From NCBI RefSeq assembly GCF_026000115.1, contig NZ_AP026867.1, positions 3,777,716 to 3,841,715 of the forward strand: a DNA stretch of 64,000 bases. The letters run 5' to 3'. The DNA is from Aureispira anguillae (GTDB lineage Bacteria > Bacteroidota > Bacteroidia > Chitinophagales > Saprospiraceae). This document shows, piece after piece, positions 25,548 through 34,656 of this stretch. The translations under genes and the position numbers were made by a program. The notes under the pieces are model-generated. The model had not been told where the DNA came from, searched no databases, and saw only the letters and a list, made by a program, of their open reading frames with translations. Each line of letters starts with the position of its first letter. The stretch's first letter is position 1.

Positions 25548-28500
25548 TTAAGCCTTGTCTACTTTATTTTTTTCGACAATCATTTTTGCAGATTTGGCAT
25601 ATTGAAGCAAATCTTCTAGCATTTCAGCAGGTAGTTCCCCAAGATCAAAAGCCAATTTAAGCTTACCTTTAACATTCTGATCTCTATAGCCCTGAATATC
25701 CTCAATAGAAGGATTTTCAATGGCTTCCTCATTGGCAGCTAATTCTTCTTCAACGACTACCGTCTCAACCACTCGCTCAATAACTTTGTGTCCTCCTGTC
25801 TGTTCTTTGTTCTCATTTTTGAATCGAAGTAATCCCAATAAATGTGCTTCAGTCAAACCATTGTATTTTGTAATGGCAAATAGATCCTCTTCTATATTTG
25901 TTGAGTTGCTATTGACATAAGCCACTTTATCACAAAGTACAGCATTTTCACTTTCATACTCCTTAACTACCTGATCTAAGAAGTGAACCACATAAGGCAT
26001 TTTTCCAGCATATAGATGAATACTATATTCCGAACTTTCTCGCCATTTCATGTAATGATCTGCCCCCCATTCTTGACCATTGGTTTCTAAACGCTCAATA
26101 TCCAATTTATTTTCAACCTTCGTTGTCCTTAAATCAACTCCTTTTATATCTAAGTTTGTGAAATGTTGTTCTTTAGCCAGCAAACAATTAAAAACATGCT
26201 CTATTGTTATCTCAAATTTTTCAAATAACTGTCGTTGCTGCTTATGATCAAAATAATATAATTCTTGATCGGCATGATTATCTACTTTATATTCAAAAGT
26301 GGGCTCTTCTGCCGTCCCTCCTACCTTAGTAATAAAGGGCAAAGGTGTATTGTTGGTTACTTTAGATAGCGTATTGTATAGTTTTCGCAGCCAAAATAAA
26401 CGTTCATCCTCAGAAGTTAGTGTAGTACCTTCAGATTGTAGCCAAAAAATAGTCTGTAATAAATATCCCTCTTCTTTATTGCGTAAATCATTCAATTGTT
26501 TTTGCGAAATAGCATTTCCTGTATTGGTATGGAAATATTTACGAACAGTAACTAAAGTCGAACGTTCTGTGTTTACTCCAATAGCATTCAACAGCGAAAG
26601 CTTGCCTCTAGGAATTAAAACTACTTTTGGTGCAGGTGGAGTAAATTCAATCTCCTCTTCACCTTCTTCGGCTACTGGTATTTCATAATCAGGCTGAATG
26701 GTTCGCTCTTCTATTTCCTCCTCTTCTTCACCAACCCAATCCATCAACCAAGTAGGGAAACGCTCTTTAATCAAGGCATAAGTTGCAGGATAGACCAATT
26801 CATTGGGCAATAAACCTCCGAGTGTTCCCTCTGCATCTGTTTTTAAATCCAAACTAATTGGTCGCTCCAAATCTGGTATCTTTGACCAAGCCTTGTATAA
26901 AAAATTGAGTAATTCCGACTGCAATTTTTCGGGGCTTTCATTCTCTTCCAATAACCGAACAGGAACACAATAAAACGTATTCTTTTCGATATATGGATTA
27001 TGCACTAAATTCTGAGAACCAAAACTAAATGCACTTTCTTTGGTCTTCATCTTCAACAACTCATCCACACCACTATAATAGTCCAAATTCAAAATAGCAT
27101 TGGCATCTATAAATGAATTATTATTCAGATGAAAAGCATCAAAAGCACTTATTTCTATAGGCTCAGGGGCTAGCGTATGCAACAAAAAGGATTTAATTAA
27201 CTTGCTATTATCATTATCTTTAGCATATAATAAGGCAAAAGCCAATTGCGCTGCATTTTCAAGAATAGCATGGTCTTTTTTCAATTCATCAAAGACATCC
27301 TTAATGTGTTTTTCTTCTCCCTCAAAACAACGCCTTTGCAAGACAGTAGGCGCTTCATAATCTACAAATTGGTTGGCAATATTTTGCAAAAGCGTTTGAA
27401 TGGTTTTAAAACGAGGTAAGACCTCAGACAGTTTCAAACTAAACTTACCACAACGTTCGATAACCAAAGTAATATTTTCATCAAAGCCAATATCGTTCAA
27501 CTTAAACAATTCTCCTGCTACATTTTCGATGTAGATTTTGGAACGAACTTTAGAATGATCTGCATCCTTATTTCTAAAAATCTGCAAGGTTTGATGTTCA
27601 AAAGAATCTTTGTTATAGGATTGCCCCTCTTTTAAAACAATTTTATCAATCTTACTAAACACCTGCTCTTGAACATCTGCATTACCACTTTCTACAATCA
27701 AAGCAGACAATAATTCTGGCGAAACCTCTTTGGATTTAGAAATGGCATTAAACAACTGGCTTCCAATTAGCAAACCTTTGTTTCGATATGCTGAATTGTA
27801 CATTTTTGTAGGCAACAATTTATACGTCTCTCCAAAAATAGCATTAATTTTTTCTGCCAAGCCCTGCTGTCCTTTTTCAACAGCATAAGGAATATTTCTA
27901 GCTCGTTTTCCGACTTCACATTCTCGAGAATTTTCTTGATTTTCGACTACATACAAAAATGTAAATAAATCTTCTTTTGTTTTTTCAAAAAAATGTACTA
28001 GACTAGCCGCTTCATTTTTTTCTAAGACAACAACATCATTAGCCAACGATTTTGCCAAAATACCATTCCGAGTTTTCATGATACTCTCTGTCAAAAATGG
28101 CAAAACATCAGGATGCGGAGTGTACAAATCTGTCAAAGCATGAATAGCTGTTCTTAGAGCGCCATATTTATCTGCATTTACCATTTCTGCATGAAAAAAG
28201 ATCTGCTGATTAGAAACAAAGCCCACTGTATTATCGACAAAAATATAATTACTAGTCGTTAGTGTTTTTGGTGATTTTGCCAAACTAGCATATTTCATTA
28301 CCCCTTGATAAAAGAGCTGAATATTAGCTGTTACGCTGCTGTGTTGGCTTATTGTATTCCATTCTGTTAATAAGATATTGGTATAAATATCCGTTTCTTT
28401 TGCCAAATAATTTTGTAATAATACACTGTCCTCATGTACATCTATTCTATAATCATCCAACCAGCCCTCAACAGATTTGGTAGAAGCAATTAATTTAGAC

Positions 28501-31184
28501 AAGACCATCCGCTCCCCTTTTTGGTTGCAGAACAGTTCTACTTTTGCTAAGTCTTTGGGAGATAAAACCCCTGCCAATAGAATAAAGAAAGCTTTCTTTT
28601 CTTCGGGTTCAAGATTAGCAGTTTTGCAATTTTCAATCAGATCGTTGAGCCCCATTTTCCACTCTTTACTAGCAGTTGTTGGAGTTGTTCTAAAAGGGTC
28701 ATTTGCCAAGATGGGCAAAATAGCAGGATGTGGTAAAACTAGCCCTAAGACTTTAGAAACAGCAGAACGTAAATCAGTATATTCTACTTTTATTTTTTCG
28801 AGACAGCGATGATAAAAAACCGCTTTGGGGCTACAAAACCCATGCTCAAGATTGGTATAAATATAGTTTGTTTCTGTTAATTTGGTCTGTCCTGATTTTA
28901 GTTTAAAATATGCACCTACACTATTATAAAACTCTAATAATTCCTCCTCCTGTTCGCCATCAATGCCCTTGACCAATTCCGACCAAAATGGCACAATAAT
29001 ATGGCTATAAGTCTCCCACTTATTTTTCTTGGATATATATTGTTCGGCTAATTCTTCAGAATCTTCCTCTATCGCAATTTTGAAATTTTCTAGCCAATAT
29101 TCTACAGTAGCATCTGCGGGTAATAGACCATGTAATGGAGCTGCTAAACCTTCTTTATTATTAAATAACTGTACTGCACGAAGCTCCTCTTTTTTTACTC
29201 CCTCTAAACTCCTCAAAAAAGCATACAAACTATGTTTTTGTTCTACAGAAAGAACGGCCTCTTTCGTTCGAGCAGCTATTTTTTCAAACAACGCATAATC
29301 ATTGGTCAAATAATCCAACTGTGATTCGATTTGCTGTAAGATAACAGAGTAATCTAAAATATTAAATTCTAAAACCGAAAAGCCAAGCCCTTTAATAGAA
29401 TCCCTAATCGGCAACATTCGCTCACTCATTAAGAAAATATCCTCCTGAGCTTGCAAATCATTAATGGCATAAAAATGAGAGGCCCCCGTTGTACTTGTAA
29501 ACTTAAAGCACTTAATTTCTCCAAATTTTTCCAAGAAGACCTCATCAAAATCAACTCGTTTCAATTCGGCAACAAAAATTTGATAGTCTTCTGCTGATAA
29601 GTTCGCAATAAAATTATTCAAGAGACTCATATTGGCCTCCAAAATCAATTCTTTAATTCCCCAACGTTTTAAACCTAGTTTTGCATTGTTGGCCGCAGAG
29701 CGTAAAATATCATCTTCATTTTCTACCTCAGTCCAATACAGCCATTCTCTACCAATCCCCAAGCTCATTGGTTCAATAGGTAGGGCTGTTCCCTTTGCTA
29801 TAATTAAATCTTTCAGGTAAAAATTACCTTTATTGGTAGGGATATTTAGTTGGATATATTCCAATAGAGGATCGTAAAGGTATTTGTTAATTAATTCAGC
29901 ATCGTATTCCGTAGAACGATCGGTTAGCAACAAAGCCTTATAAATATGACAATAAGTCTCTAAATTTTCTTGCTTATATTTATCCAAATTTCGCTTGAGT
30001 GACTTGGCAATGTATTTAAACGTTTCAATATTAGCCTCCCCTTGGTCATCGAGTCGAGTACGATCGGTTATTTTTGCAAAAGAAGAACTGTGTACAAAAT
30101 AAGCCATGCTGTGCCGCTCATTTCTCATTGGAAAGAATTGATACAAACTAGGGGCATCTTTCAACGCTTGCATTTGTTCCAAGCTAGCAGGAAAACCCAA
30201 TGAAATTTCAATCGGACAAGTTGGGAATTCAGGATCTATTTTATTAAAATCCTCTGTTCCTGGTAAAATAGAATAACGTTCAAATTTTGTTTCAAACTTC
30301 TCTATAATATCCTCCTGCAAAGCTACCTTCTCCAAGGTTTTTAGATTGTTCATTGCATAACCAATTCCAGAAGTAATATTGAGCAACGATTCTTTTAGTT
30401 TCTCGTGCTTTTTGGGACCAAACCTCAAGAAAAACAAAGAACCCTGTTCTAAGGAAAATTGCTCTAATAAGGTTTTGTTTTTATTTAAAAAAGTAACCAA
30501 ATCGCCTAGCTCTTCCTGATTAAAAAGCACTTGATTTTCATAATCCAAGTTCTTTACTTCCTCATCTGGTGAGGTAGGAAAACAAGCTAAGATAATTTTT
30601 AATAACCAAGGGGCAGTCTCAGCTTCTATTTTGTCTTGCAAACTCAAACTCCCACCTTTATAATTTACCAAGTCTTCAAATTGCTGATTGTTATACCAAC
30701 TAAACAACAAAGGCCCTGCTAAATCCCTCAGTAGTTCTTCTGCTCCATCAGATTTTCCCATCAAACGATAGGCTAACTTAAAACCAATCCCATAACGACC
30801 AATCTTTCCGCAATTTTCTACCTTAGTTTTATCCGCTTTTGTTCCTTGGAAAGAATTTAACAAAGCCTTCAAATCTTTTTCTGAAAATGCTCGTCCATTG
30901 TTCAAAACCATAAAAAAGGTATCGTCATAGATCACAGCACATTCTGTAGATTGGCTATCAGCAGCATTTTGCAAAAATTCATAAATGGCCTGCTCATCTT
31001 GTGCATTTTGCAACTTGGGTGTCAAATCAGCTTTTATATTCTCAACGATACCATTGACCATTTTATAAAAGCCACTATTTTCTTGGTGACCACTACCTAT
31101 AAAATTTTCATCCCAATTAGGCATATCATAACCTTGGGCATTGCGCCAATTTGTACGAAACTGTTGAATATTTTTGATTTGCAT
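25548..31184 (-). CDS. Giant sacsin/Hsp90-like GHKL ATPase protein, function unknown
   Basis: 1878 residues in one frame. Residues about 40-180 form a GHKL ATP-binding domain of the sacsin/Hsp90 type: N-box EFLQNAADS (Glu69, Asn73, Asp76), the NNGRAFSEKDLKAL motif (95-108) and the Gly-rich lid KIGRYGIGFKLAYRL (127-141). Binding residues look intact. No HisKA, receiver, nuclease, helicase or protease motif was recognised afterward. Residues about 640-830 and 852-1040 are two diverged copies of one ~190-residue unit. An acidic hinge (GEEEEEIEERTI and EEGEEEIEF) lies near 1490-1525, and the C-terminus is helical and Lys/Glu-rich. No signal peptide, so cytosolic. It is single-gene, between a terminator and a repeat-filled gap. 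Chaperone, MORC-like or defence roles are all possible; none is shown. Confidence 0.8.
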   Translation of the reverse strand: MQIKNIQQFRTNWRNAQGYDMPNWDENFIGSGHQENSGFYKMVNGIVENIKADLTPKLQNAQDEQAIYEFLQNAADSQSTECAVIYDDTFFMVLNNGRAFSEKDLKALLNSFQGTKADKTKVENCGKIGRYGIGFKLAYRLMGKSDGAEELLRDLAGPLLFSWYNNQQFEDLVNYKGGSLSLQDKIEAETAPWLLKIILACFPTSPDEEVKNLDYENQVLFNQEELGDLVTFLNKNKTLLEQFSLEQGSLFFLRFGPKKHEKLKESLLNITSGIGYAMNNLKTLEKVALQEDIIEKFETKFERYSILPGTEDFNKIDPEFPTCPIEISLGFPASLEQMQALKDAPSLYQFFPMRNERHSMAYFVHSSSFAKITDRTRLDDQGEANIETFKYIAKSLKRNLDKYKQENLETYCHIYKALLLTDRSTEYDAELINKYLYDPLLEYIQLNIPTNKGNFYLKDLIIAKGTALPIEPMSLGIGREWLYWTEVENEDDILRSAANNAKLGLKRWGIKELILEANMSLLNNFIANLSAEDYQIFVAELKRVDFDEVFLEKFGEIKCFKFTSTTGASHFYAINDLQAQEDIFLMSERMLPIRDSIKGLGFSVLEFNILDYSVILQQIESQLDYLTNDYALFEKIAARTKEAVLSVEQKHSLYAFLRSLEGVKKEELRAVQLFNNKEGLAAPLHGLLPADATVEYWLENFKIAIEEDSEELAEQYISKKNKWETYSHIIVPFWSELVKGIDGEQEEELLEFYNSVGAYFKLKSGQTKLTETNYIYTNLEHGFCSPKAVFYHRCLEKIKVEYTDLRSAVSKVLGLVLPHPAILPILANDPFRTTPTTASKEWKMGLNDLIENCKTANLEPEEKKAFFILLAGVLSPKDLAKVELFCNQKGERMVLSKLIASTKSVEGWLDDYRIDVHEDSVLLQNYLAKETDIYTNILLTEWNTISQHSSVTANIQLFYQGVMKYASLAKSPKTLTTSNYIFVDNTVGFVSNQQIFFHAEMVNADKYGALRTAIHALTDLYTPHPDVLPFLTESIMKTRNGILAKSLANDVVVLEKNEAASLVHFFEKTKEDLFTFLYVVENQENSRECEVGKRARNIPYAVEKGQQGLAEKINAIFGETYKLLPTKMYNSAYRNKGLLIGSQLFNAISKSKEVSPELLSALIVESGNADVQEQVFSKIDKIVLKEGQSYNKDSFEHQTLQIFRNKDADHSKVRSKIYIENVAGELFKLNDIGFDENITLVIERCGKFSLKLSEVLPRFKTIQTLLQNIANQFVDYEAPTVLQRRCFEGEEKHIKDVFDELKKDHAILENAAQLAFALLYAKDNDNSKLIKSFLLHTLAPEPIEISAFDAFHLNNNSFIDANAILNLDYYSGVDELLKMKTKESAFSFGSQNLVHNPYIEKNTFYCVPVRLLEENESPEKLQSELLNFLYKAWSKIPDLERPISLDLKTDAEGTLGGLLPNELVYPATYALIKERFPTWLMDWVGEEEEEIEERTIQPDYEIPVAEEGEEEIEFTPPAPKVVLIPRGKLSLLNAIGVNTERSTLVTVRKYFHTNTGNAISQKQLNDLRNKEEGYLLQTIFWLQSEGTTLTSEDERLFWLRKLYNTLSKVTNNTPLPFITKVGGTAEEPTFEYKVDNHADQELYYFDHKQQRQLFEKFEITIEHVFNCLLAKEQHFTNLDIKGVDLRTTKVENKLDIERLETNGQEWGADHYMKWRESSEYSIHLYAGKMPYVVHFLDQVVKEYESENAVLCDKVAYVNSNSTNIEEDLFAITKYNGLTEAHLLGLLRFKNENKEQTGGHKVIERVVETVVVEEELAANEEAIENPSIEDIQGYRDQNVKGKLKLAFDLGELPAEMLEDLLQYAKSAKMIVEKNKVDKA

Positions 31185-31235
31185 GGTTGTCAGAAATTAA
31201 AATGAATGAGTTAGTATTGTTCTCTATGATTGCAT

Positions 31236-31530
31236 TACTCTGTTGAAAACCCAAACCCAGCTTGCTGGCTCACGAGTGATAACGAACCGACCTCAGGGAG
31301 CTCATAAGCGCTAGCGCACTAGCTAACCTAGCAGCGAAGCTAATCGCATTATTGCATGAGTGATGCAAGATGCTTTTTTATGTTTTTCATTAACTATTCT
31401 CATGAGCATAGCAAACTAAACAACTATCTCACGATCATAGGGAATAACTAAGCGCAGCTCCCTCACCTGCGTAGGTTTGTAGCCAAAGCTACAAGGGACT
31501 AGCAAAAACAGGGAGCTAATCAACAGAGTA
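31236..31530. repeat. Inverted-repeat-bounded intergenic element B
   Basis: In the 675-base gap upstream of the giant ATPase gene, TACTCTGTTGA (31236-31246) and its exact inverse (31520-31530) bound 295 bases that are less AT-rich than the flanks. The interior has TAGCAGCGAAGCTA (31329-31342), the reverse complement of the 14-mer in elements G and H. It also has several short dyads (AGCGCTAGCGC at about 31307, TTGCATGAGTGATGCAA at about 31353, TTGTAGCCAAAGCTACAA at about 31475). No ORF. The remaining ~330 bases to 31859 are very AT-rich with nothing recognised. The left end is about 50 bases from the ATPase start, so it may touch that promoter. Confidence 0.55.
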
Positions 31531-31859
31531 TTATTATTTATAATGTTTTGTTATTGTAAATATATTGATCTTAAGCAACAAAAACAAAAATATGCACAAA
31601 ATAAAACAAATAGTTTTAAATTAATACGATTAATTATCTAAAATAGCCATATTTTCATGAAATAAGAATATAATAGGTTTTAAATCTATGCTATTTTTCA
31701 AACATTTTACCAATCAATATTCAAACAAGTAAAGCCCTCAACACTTCAACAGCAATTCCCAAGTCATCCGCACAATCGTTCTAATCGTCGATTTCATTTA
31801 AGATTTCTTTCCATTTAAACTTCCTTTGTTTTATTATTTTCTGATCAACAACACTTAAT

Positions 31860-32933
31860 ATGAAAAAACGAATCATAGGAATCGACATTGCTCGTGCATT
31901 AGCTATTATAGGAATGATTGTCGTTAATTTTAAACTCGTTTTAGGGAGTCAAGGGAGTCCCAATTTACAGCGTTGGGTTGGAGTTTTGGATGGCAAAGCC
32001 GCCGCAACCTTTGTTGTCTTAGCTGGTTTAGGAATTGGCTTAATGTCCAAAAAAGCCATAGAGGAAGGAACGCTTTCCAAAATCAGGTTTTTACAAAAAA
32101 AACTAATCAAACGCTCTATTTTTTTATGGTTATTTGGTTTGCTTTTTTACACCATTTGGACACCTGACATTCTACATTTTTACGCCATCTACATTTTAAT
32201 AAGCATAGCATTAATTAGTGCCTCTACCTTGTTAATTGGGAGTTTAATTGTCGTCTTAATCTTAAGTTATCCCTTTCTATTAATGGCTGTTTCTTATGAG
32301 CAAGGGTGGGATTTTACTCAATTAGAATATCTAGATTTCTGGACAGGACAAGGCTTTTTTAGAAATTTATTGGTCAATGGTTTTCACCCTGTGTTTCCTT
32401 GGGTTGCATTTATGCTATTTGGAATGTGGTTGGGGCGACAAAATTTAACTCAGAAAAGTTTTTTGATCAAAACCCTTATCAGTGCTTCATTTATCTTTGT
32501 CGGCACACAGTTACTTTCCCATTTCACCATAAACCTGTTAAACAACCACACTACCCTCTCTCTAAAAGATATTCAAGCCTTATGTGGTACCGCTCCCATG
32601 CCCCCTCTGCCCTATTATATGATTTCGGGGATCAGTATTGCTGTTATAATAATTTGTCTGTGTATCTTAGCGACTCATTGGACTAAAGAAACTACAATTT
32701 TACGTTTATTGGTGCATACGGGACAATTAGCACTTAGTTTTTATGTCCTACATGTATTGGTTTTGTTCTTTATTCTTGCAATTATTCCTAAACAATGGGG
32801 GACTTATTCCCTTATTTTTTCGTTAGTTGCAGCCTTCATTTGTGTGCTTTGCTGTTTTTTGTTTGCCACTGTTTGGCGAAAGAGATTTCAGCTAGGTCCC
32901 TTAGAATGGGTCTTGCGAAAACTAACCGATTAG
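31860..32933 (+). CDS. DUF418 / acyltransferase-like membrane protein
   Basis: 357 residues with about ten membrane helices. It opens KKRIIGIDIARALAIIGMIVVNFKLVLG, the signature of the DUF1624/heparan-alpha-glucosaminide acyltransferase-like group. GKAAATFVVLAGLGIGLMSKKA then matches the second conserved helix, and the protein closes with LALSFYVLHVL and the DUF418 C-terminal motif LGPLEWVLRKL. Relatives are thought to move acyl groups across the inner membrane, but few are tested. It is followed after 37 bases by a T9SS cargo gene on the same strand, so the two may be one transcript. Confidence 0.85.
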   Translation: MKKRIIGIDIARALAIIGMIVVNFKLVLGSQGSPNLQRWVGVLDGKAAATFVVLAGLGIGLMSKKAIEEGTLSKIRFLQKKLIKRSIFLWLFGLLFYTIWTPDILHFYAIYILISIALISASTLLIGSLIVVLILSYPFLLMAVSYEQGWDFTQLEYLDFWTGQGFFRNLLVNGFHPVFPWVAFMLFGMWLGRQNLTQKSFLIKTLISASFIFVGTQLLSHFTINLLNNHTTLSLKDIQALCGTAPMPPLPYYMISGISIAVIIICLCILATHWTKETTILRLLVHTGQLALSFYVLHVLVLFFILAIIPKQWGTYSLIFSLVAAFICVLCCFLFATVWRKRFQLGPLEWVLRKLTD

Positions 32934-32970
32934 GGTTCTTTTATTATTGGTTCTTAAAATTCTAGCTGCC

Positions 32971-33963
32971 ATGCTATCCATCTTTAAAATTAGTCTATTT
33001 GTCCTCCTTATGGGGGTTAGTTCCATCCTTTCTGCCCAATTTGCAGCAGCAGCAGGGCAAGCAGGAAGTACCGCAATACACAAAGATTCTAGTATCATTT
33101 TAGCTTGGGCAACGAATTGTTCTATTCAACGAGGTCCTATGGATATTAGTCAGCCTCACTTAGGCTTAGCAACCGCTGGACAAGCTCATCAGGCTACAGG
33201 AGCAGCTGGCGACGGCTTTACCGTTAGTTTAGGCGATGGTGGTCAGGCGACATTGACCTTTGAATATCCTATTCGCAATGGCAATGGGCCTGATTTTGTT
33301 GTTTTTGAAAATGCGTTTAACGCTACTTTTTTGGAATTGGCTTTGGTTGAGGTCAGTTCTGATGGGCAAAACTTTGTGCGCTTTCCTGCCATTTCTAATA
33401 CCGATACAAACGTGCAAGTAGGTAGCTTTGGAGCTGTTGACCCTCGCAAAATTTATAACTTAGCGGGAAAGTATCGTGCTAATTATGGAACGCCCTTTGA
33501 CTTAGCAGAGCTACAAGCCGATTCGGCTATTCTAGATTTAGAAGCAATTACTCATGTTCGATTAATTGATGCGGTTGGTTCCATGCATCCTAGTCATGCA
33601 TCTAGAGATAGCCGTGGAGTCAAAATTAATGATCCTTGGGCGACTCCTTTCCCCTCTAGTGGCTTTGATTTGGATGCCGTTGGTGTCCTTCATAACAATA
33701 CAAATATTGCGGTCAATTACCTTGAATCCGAAACCATTCACTTATTCCCTAATCCTATTTTGCAGGGGCAAGAATTACAAATAGACGATTTAAAAGACAT
33801 TGAATTTTCTCGACTCCAAGTCTATAATTTACAAGGCCAATTAATTGTAGAACAAAACAATCCTCCTAGCTCTTTTTCTACTCAAACGCTAACAACAGGT
33901 GTTTATATCTTTAGTCTTCAAGTTGGCAAAAAAAGATATTTACAGAAAGTGGTTGTTTTATAA
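32971..33963 (+). CDS. Secreted protein with T9SS type A sorting domain
   Basis: 330 residues from the ATG at 32971; an in-frame TTG at 32947 would only lengthen the signal. The signal peptide (SLFVLLMGVSSILSAQ) is followed by a ~230-residue beta-rich domain with GGQATLTFEYPIRNGNGPDF, VVFENAFN, LALVEVSSDGQNFVRFP and HVRLIDAVG, the pattern of a conserved Bacteroidota cell-surface domain. The last ~75 residues are a T9SS type A sorting domain: IHLFPNPILQGQELQI, LQVYNLQGQLI and TGVYIFSLQVGKKRYLQKVVVL split by turns. The type IX system should export it and attach or release it at the surface. The binding target is unknown. Confidence 0.85.
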   Translation: MLSIFKISLFVLLMGVSSILSAQFAAAAGQAGSTAIHKDSSIILAWATNCSIQRGPMDISQPHLGLATAGQAHQATGAAGDGFTVSLGDGGQATLTFEYPIRNGNGPDFVVFENAFNATFLELALVEVSSDGQNFVRFPAISNTDTNVQVGSFGAVDPRKIYNLAGKYRANYGTPFDLAELQADSAILDLEAITHVRLIDAVGSMHPSHASRDSRGVKINDPWATPFPSSGFDLDAVGVLHNNTNIAVNYLESETIHLFPNPILQGQELQIDDLKDIEFSRLQVYNLQGQLIVEQNNPPSSFSTQTLTTGVYIFSLQVGKKRYLQKVVVL

Positions 33964-33994
33964 ATAAAGTTGCTTAAGAACTAAAAAAATCCAT

Positions 33995-34221
33995 TCGTGT
34001 AGTAAACACTAAAAAAGGGTAAGCTTTTAACTACTTTTAGCTTCGCTGCTAGGCATCCCATACCAAACTGCTCGTGCACTACGTTTATGTGGTTTTAGAA
34101 GAAAGTTATCGATCGTAAGTCGTATGCTTAGTTCCTGTAAATACAGGACATACGACTTACGACCTATTACTTATAACAAAAGTAGTAATAAACAGGCAAG
34201 GTAGTTTACGGTTCTACACGA
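33995..34221. repeat. Inverted-repeat element G with shared hairpin core
   Basis: This fills most of the 347-base gap before arsR. Ends TCGTGTAG (33995-34002) and CTACACGA (34214-34221) are inverse, each next to a GTAAAC/GTTTAC word. The left half has TAGCTTCGCTGCTA (34038-34051). The right part (34105-34220) is about 88% identical by eye to 39195-39310. Its core is a nested hairpin: outer arms GTAAGTCGTATG (34115-34126) and its inverse (34149-34160), inner arms TCCTGT/ACAGGA with loop AAAT. The flanking CTACACGATTGATCAAAG (34214-34231) is nearly repeated at 47354-47371. Confidence 0.75.
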
Positions 34222-34276
34222 TTGATCAAAGAATGACTTTTTTTAATCAAAAACTTGCTTTATTTAAAAGTTAATC

Positions 34277-34293
34277 GTAATATTGCAATATAC
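34277..34293. promoter_or_regulatory. Candidate arsR promoter/operator dyad
   Basis: TATTGCAATA (34281-34290) is a perfect 10-base palindrome inside a longer imperfect dyad (GTAATATTGCAATATAC), 20 bases before the arsR ATG. It overlaps TAATATTG, a near-match to the -7 consensus TAnnTTTG. A dyad on the promoter is what an autoregulating ArsR repressor needs. No footprint consensus is available to confirm it. Confidence 0.4.
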
Positions 34294-34310
34294 AAATAAA
34301 ACAATAAACT

Positions 34311-34649
34311 ATGGGTATCTCCAAAACAGACGTATTTAGTGAAGCGCAAAACCAGATTGCACAATTGAGCAAGGCACTTGGTCACCCTGCAAGAATAGCG
34401 ATCATTGAATATTTACTAAAACAAAAGACCTGTATATGCAAAGACATTGTCGATGAACTTCCCTTGTCACAACCAACGATCTCCCAGCACCTCAAAGCAT
34501 TAAAAACAGCAGGGTTGATCCAGGGGACAATTTCAGGAAATACAATTTGTTATTGCTTGGCAGAAGATCGTTTTGAACAACTCGTTCAATATTATACAAG
34601 AGTACTTAATCATTTAAAAGATTCTAATTCTAATTGTTGCGAAAAATAA
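34311..34649 (+). CDS. arsR: ArsR-family metalloregulator
   Basis: 112-residue winged-helix repressor. The ArsR/SmtB fold reads LSKALGHPARIAIIEYLLK, then the helix-turn-helix (DIVDELPLSQPTISQHLKAL) and the wing (GLIQGTISGNTICYCL). Possible thiolate ligands are Cys41 and Cys43 in KTCICKDI, at the position of the classical ELCVC-type arsenic site, plus Cys80/Cys82 and Cys109/Cys110. It probably releases DNA on binding As(III) or a related thiophilic metal. The gene is seven bases before the DUF6428 gene, so the two are co-transcribed, and it is preceded by a palindromic promoter region. Confidence 0.92.
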   Translation: MGISKTDVFSEAQNQIAQLSKALGHPARIAIIEYLLKQKTCICKDIVDELPLSQPTISQHLKALKTAGLIQGTISGNTICYCLAEDRFEQLVQYYTRVLNHLKDSNSNCCEK

Positions 34650-34656
34650 ATTTGTT

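Noticed and set aside
28477-29298. Antisense frames over the giant ATPase
   Set aside because: Composition and length fit reading shadows; there is no promoter or conserved motif.
24530-31184. Rpn nuclease and giant ATPase as a two-gene defence operon
   Set aside because: They are convergent and separated by an 18-bp bidirectional terminator, so they are separate transcripts. A functional link is only speculative.
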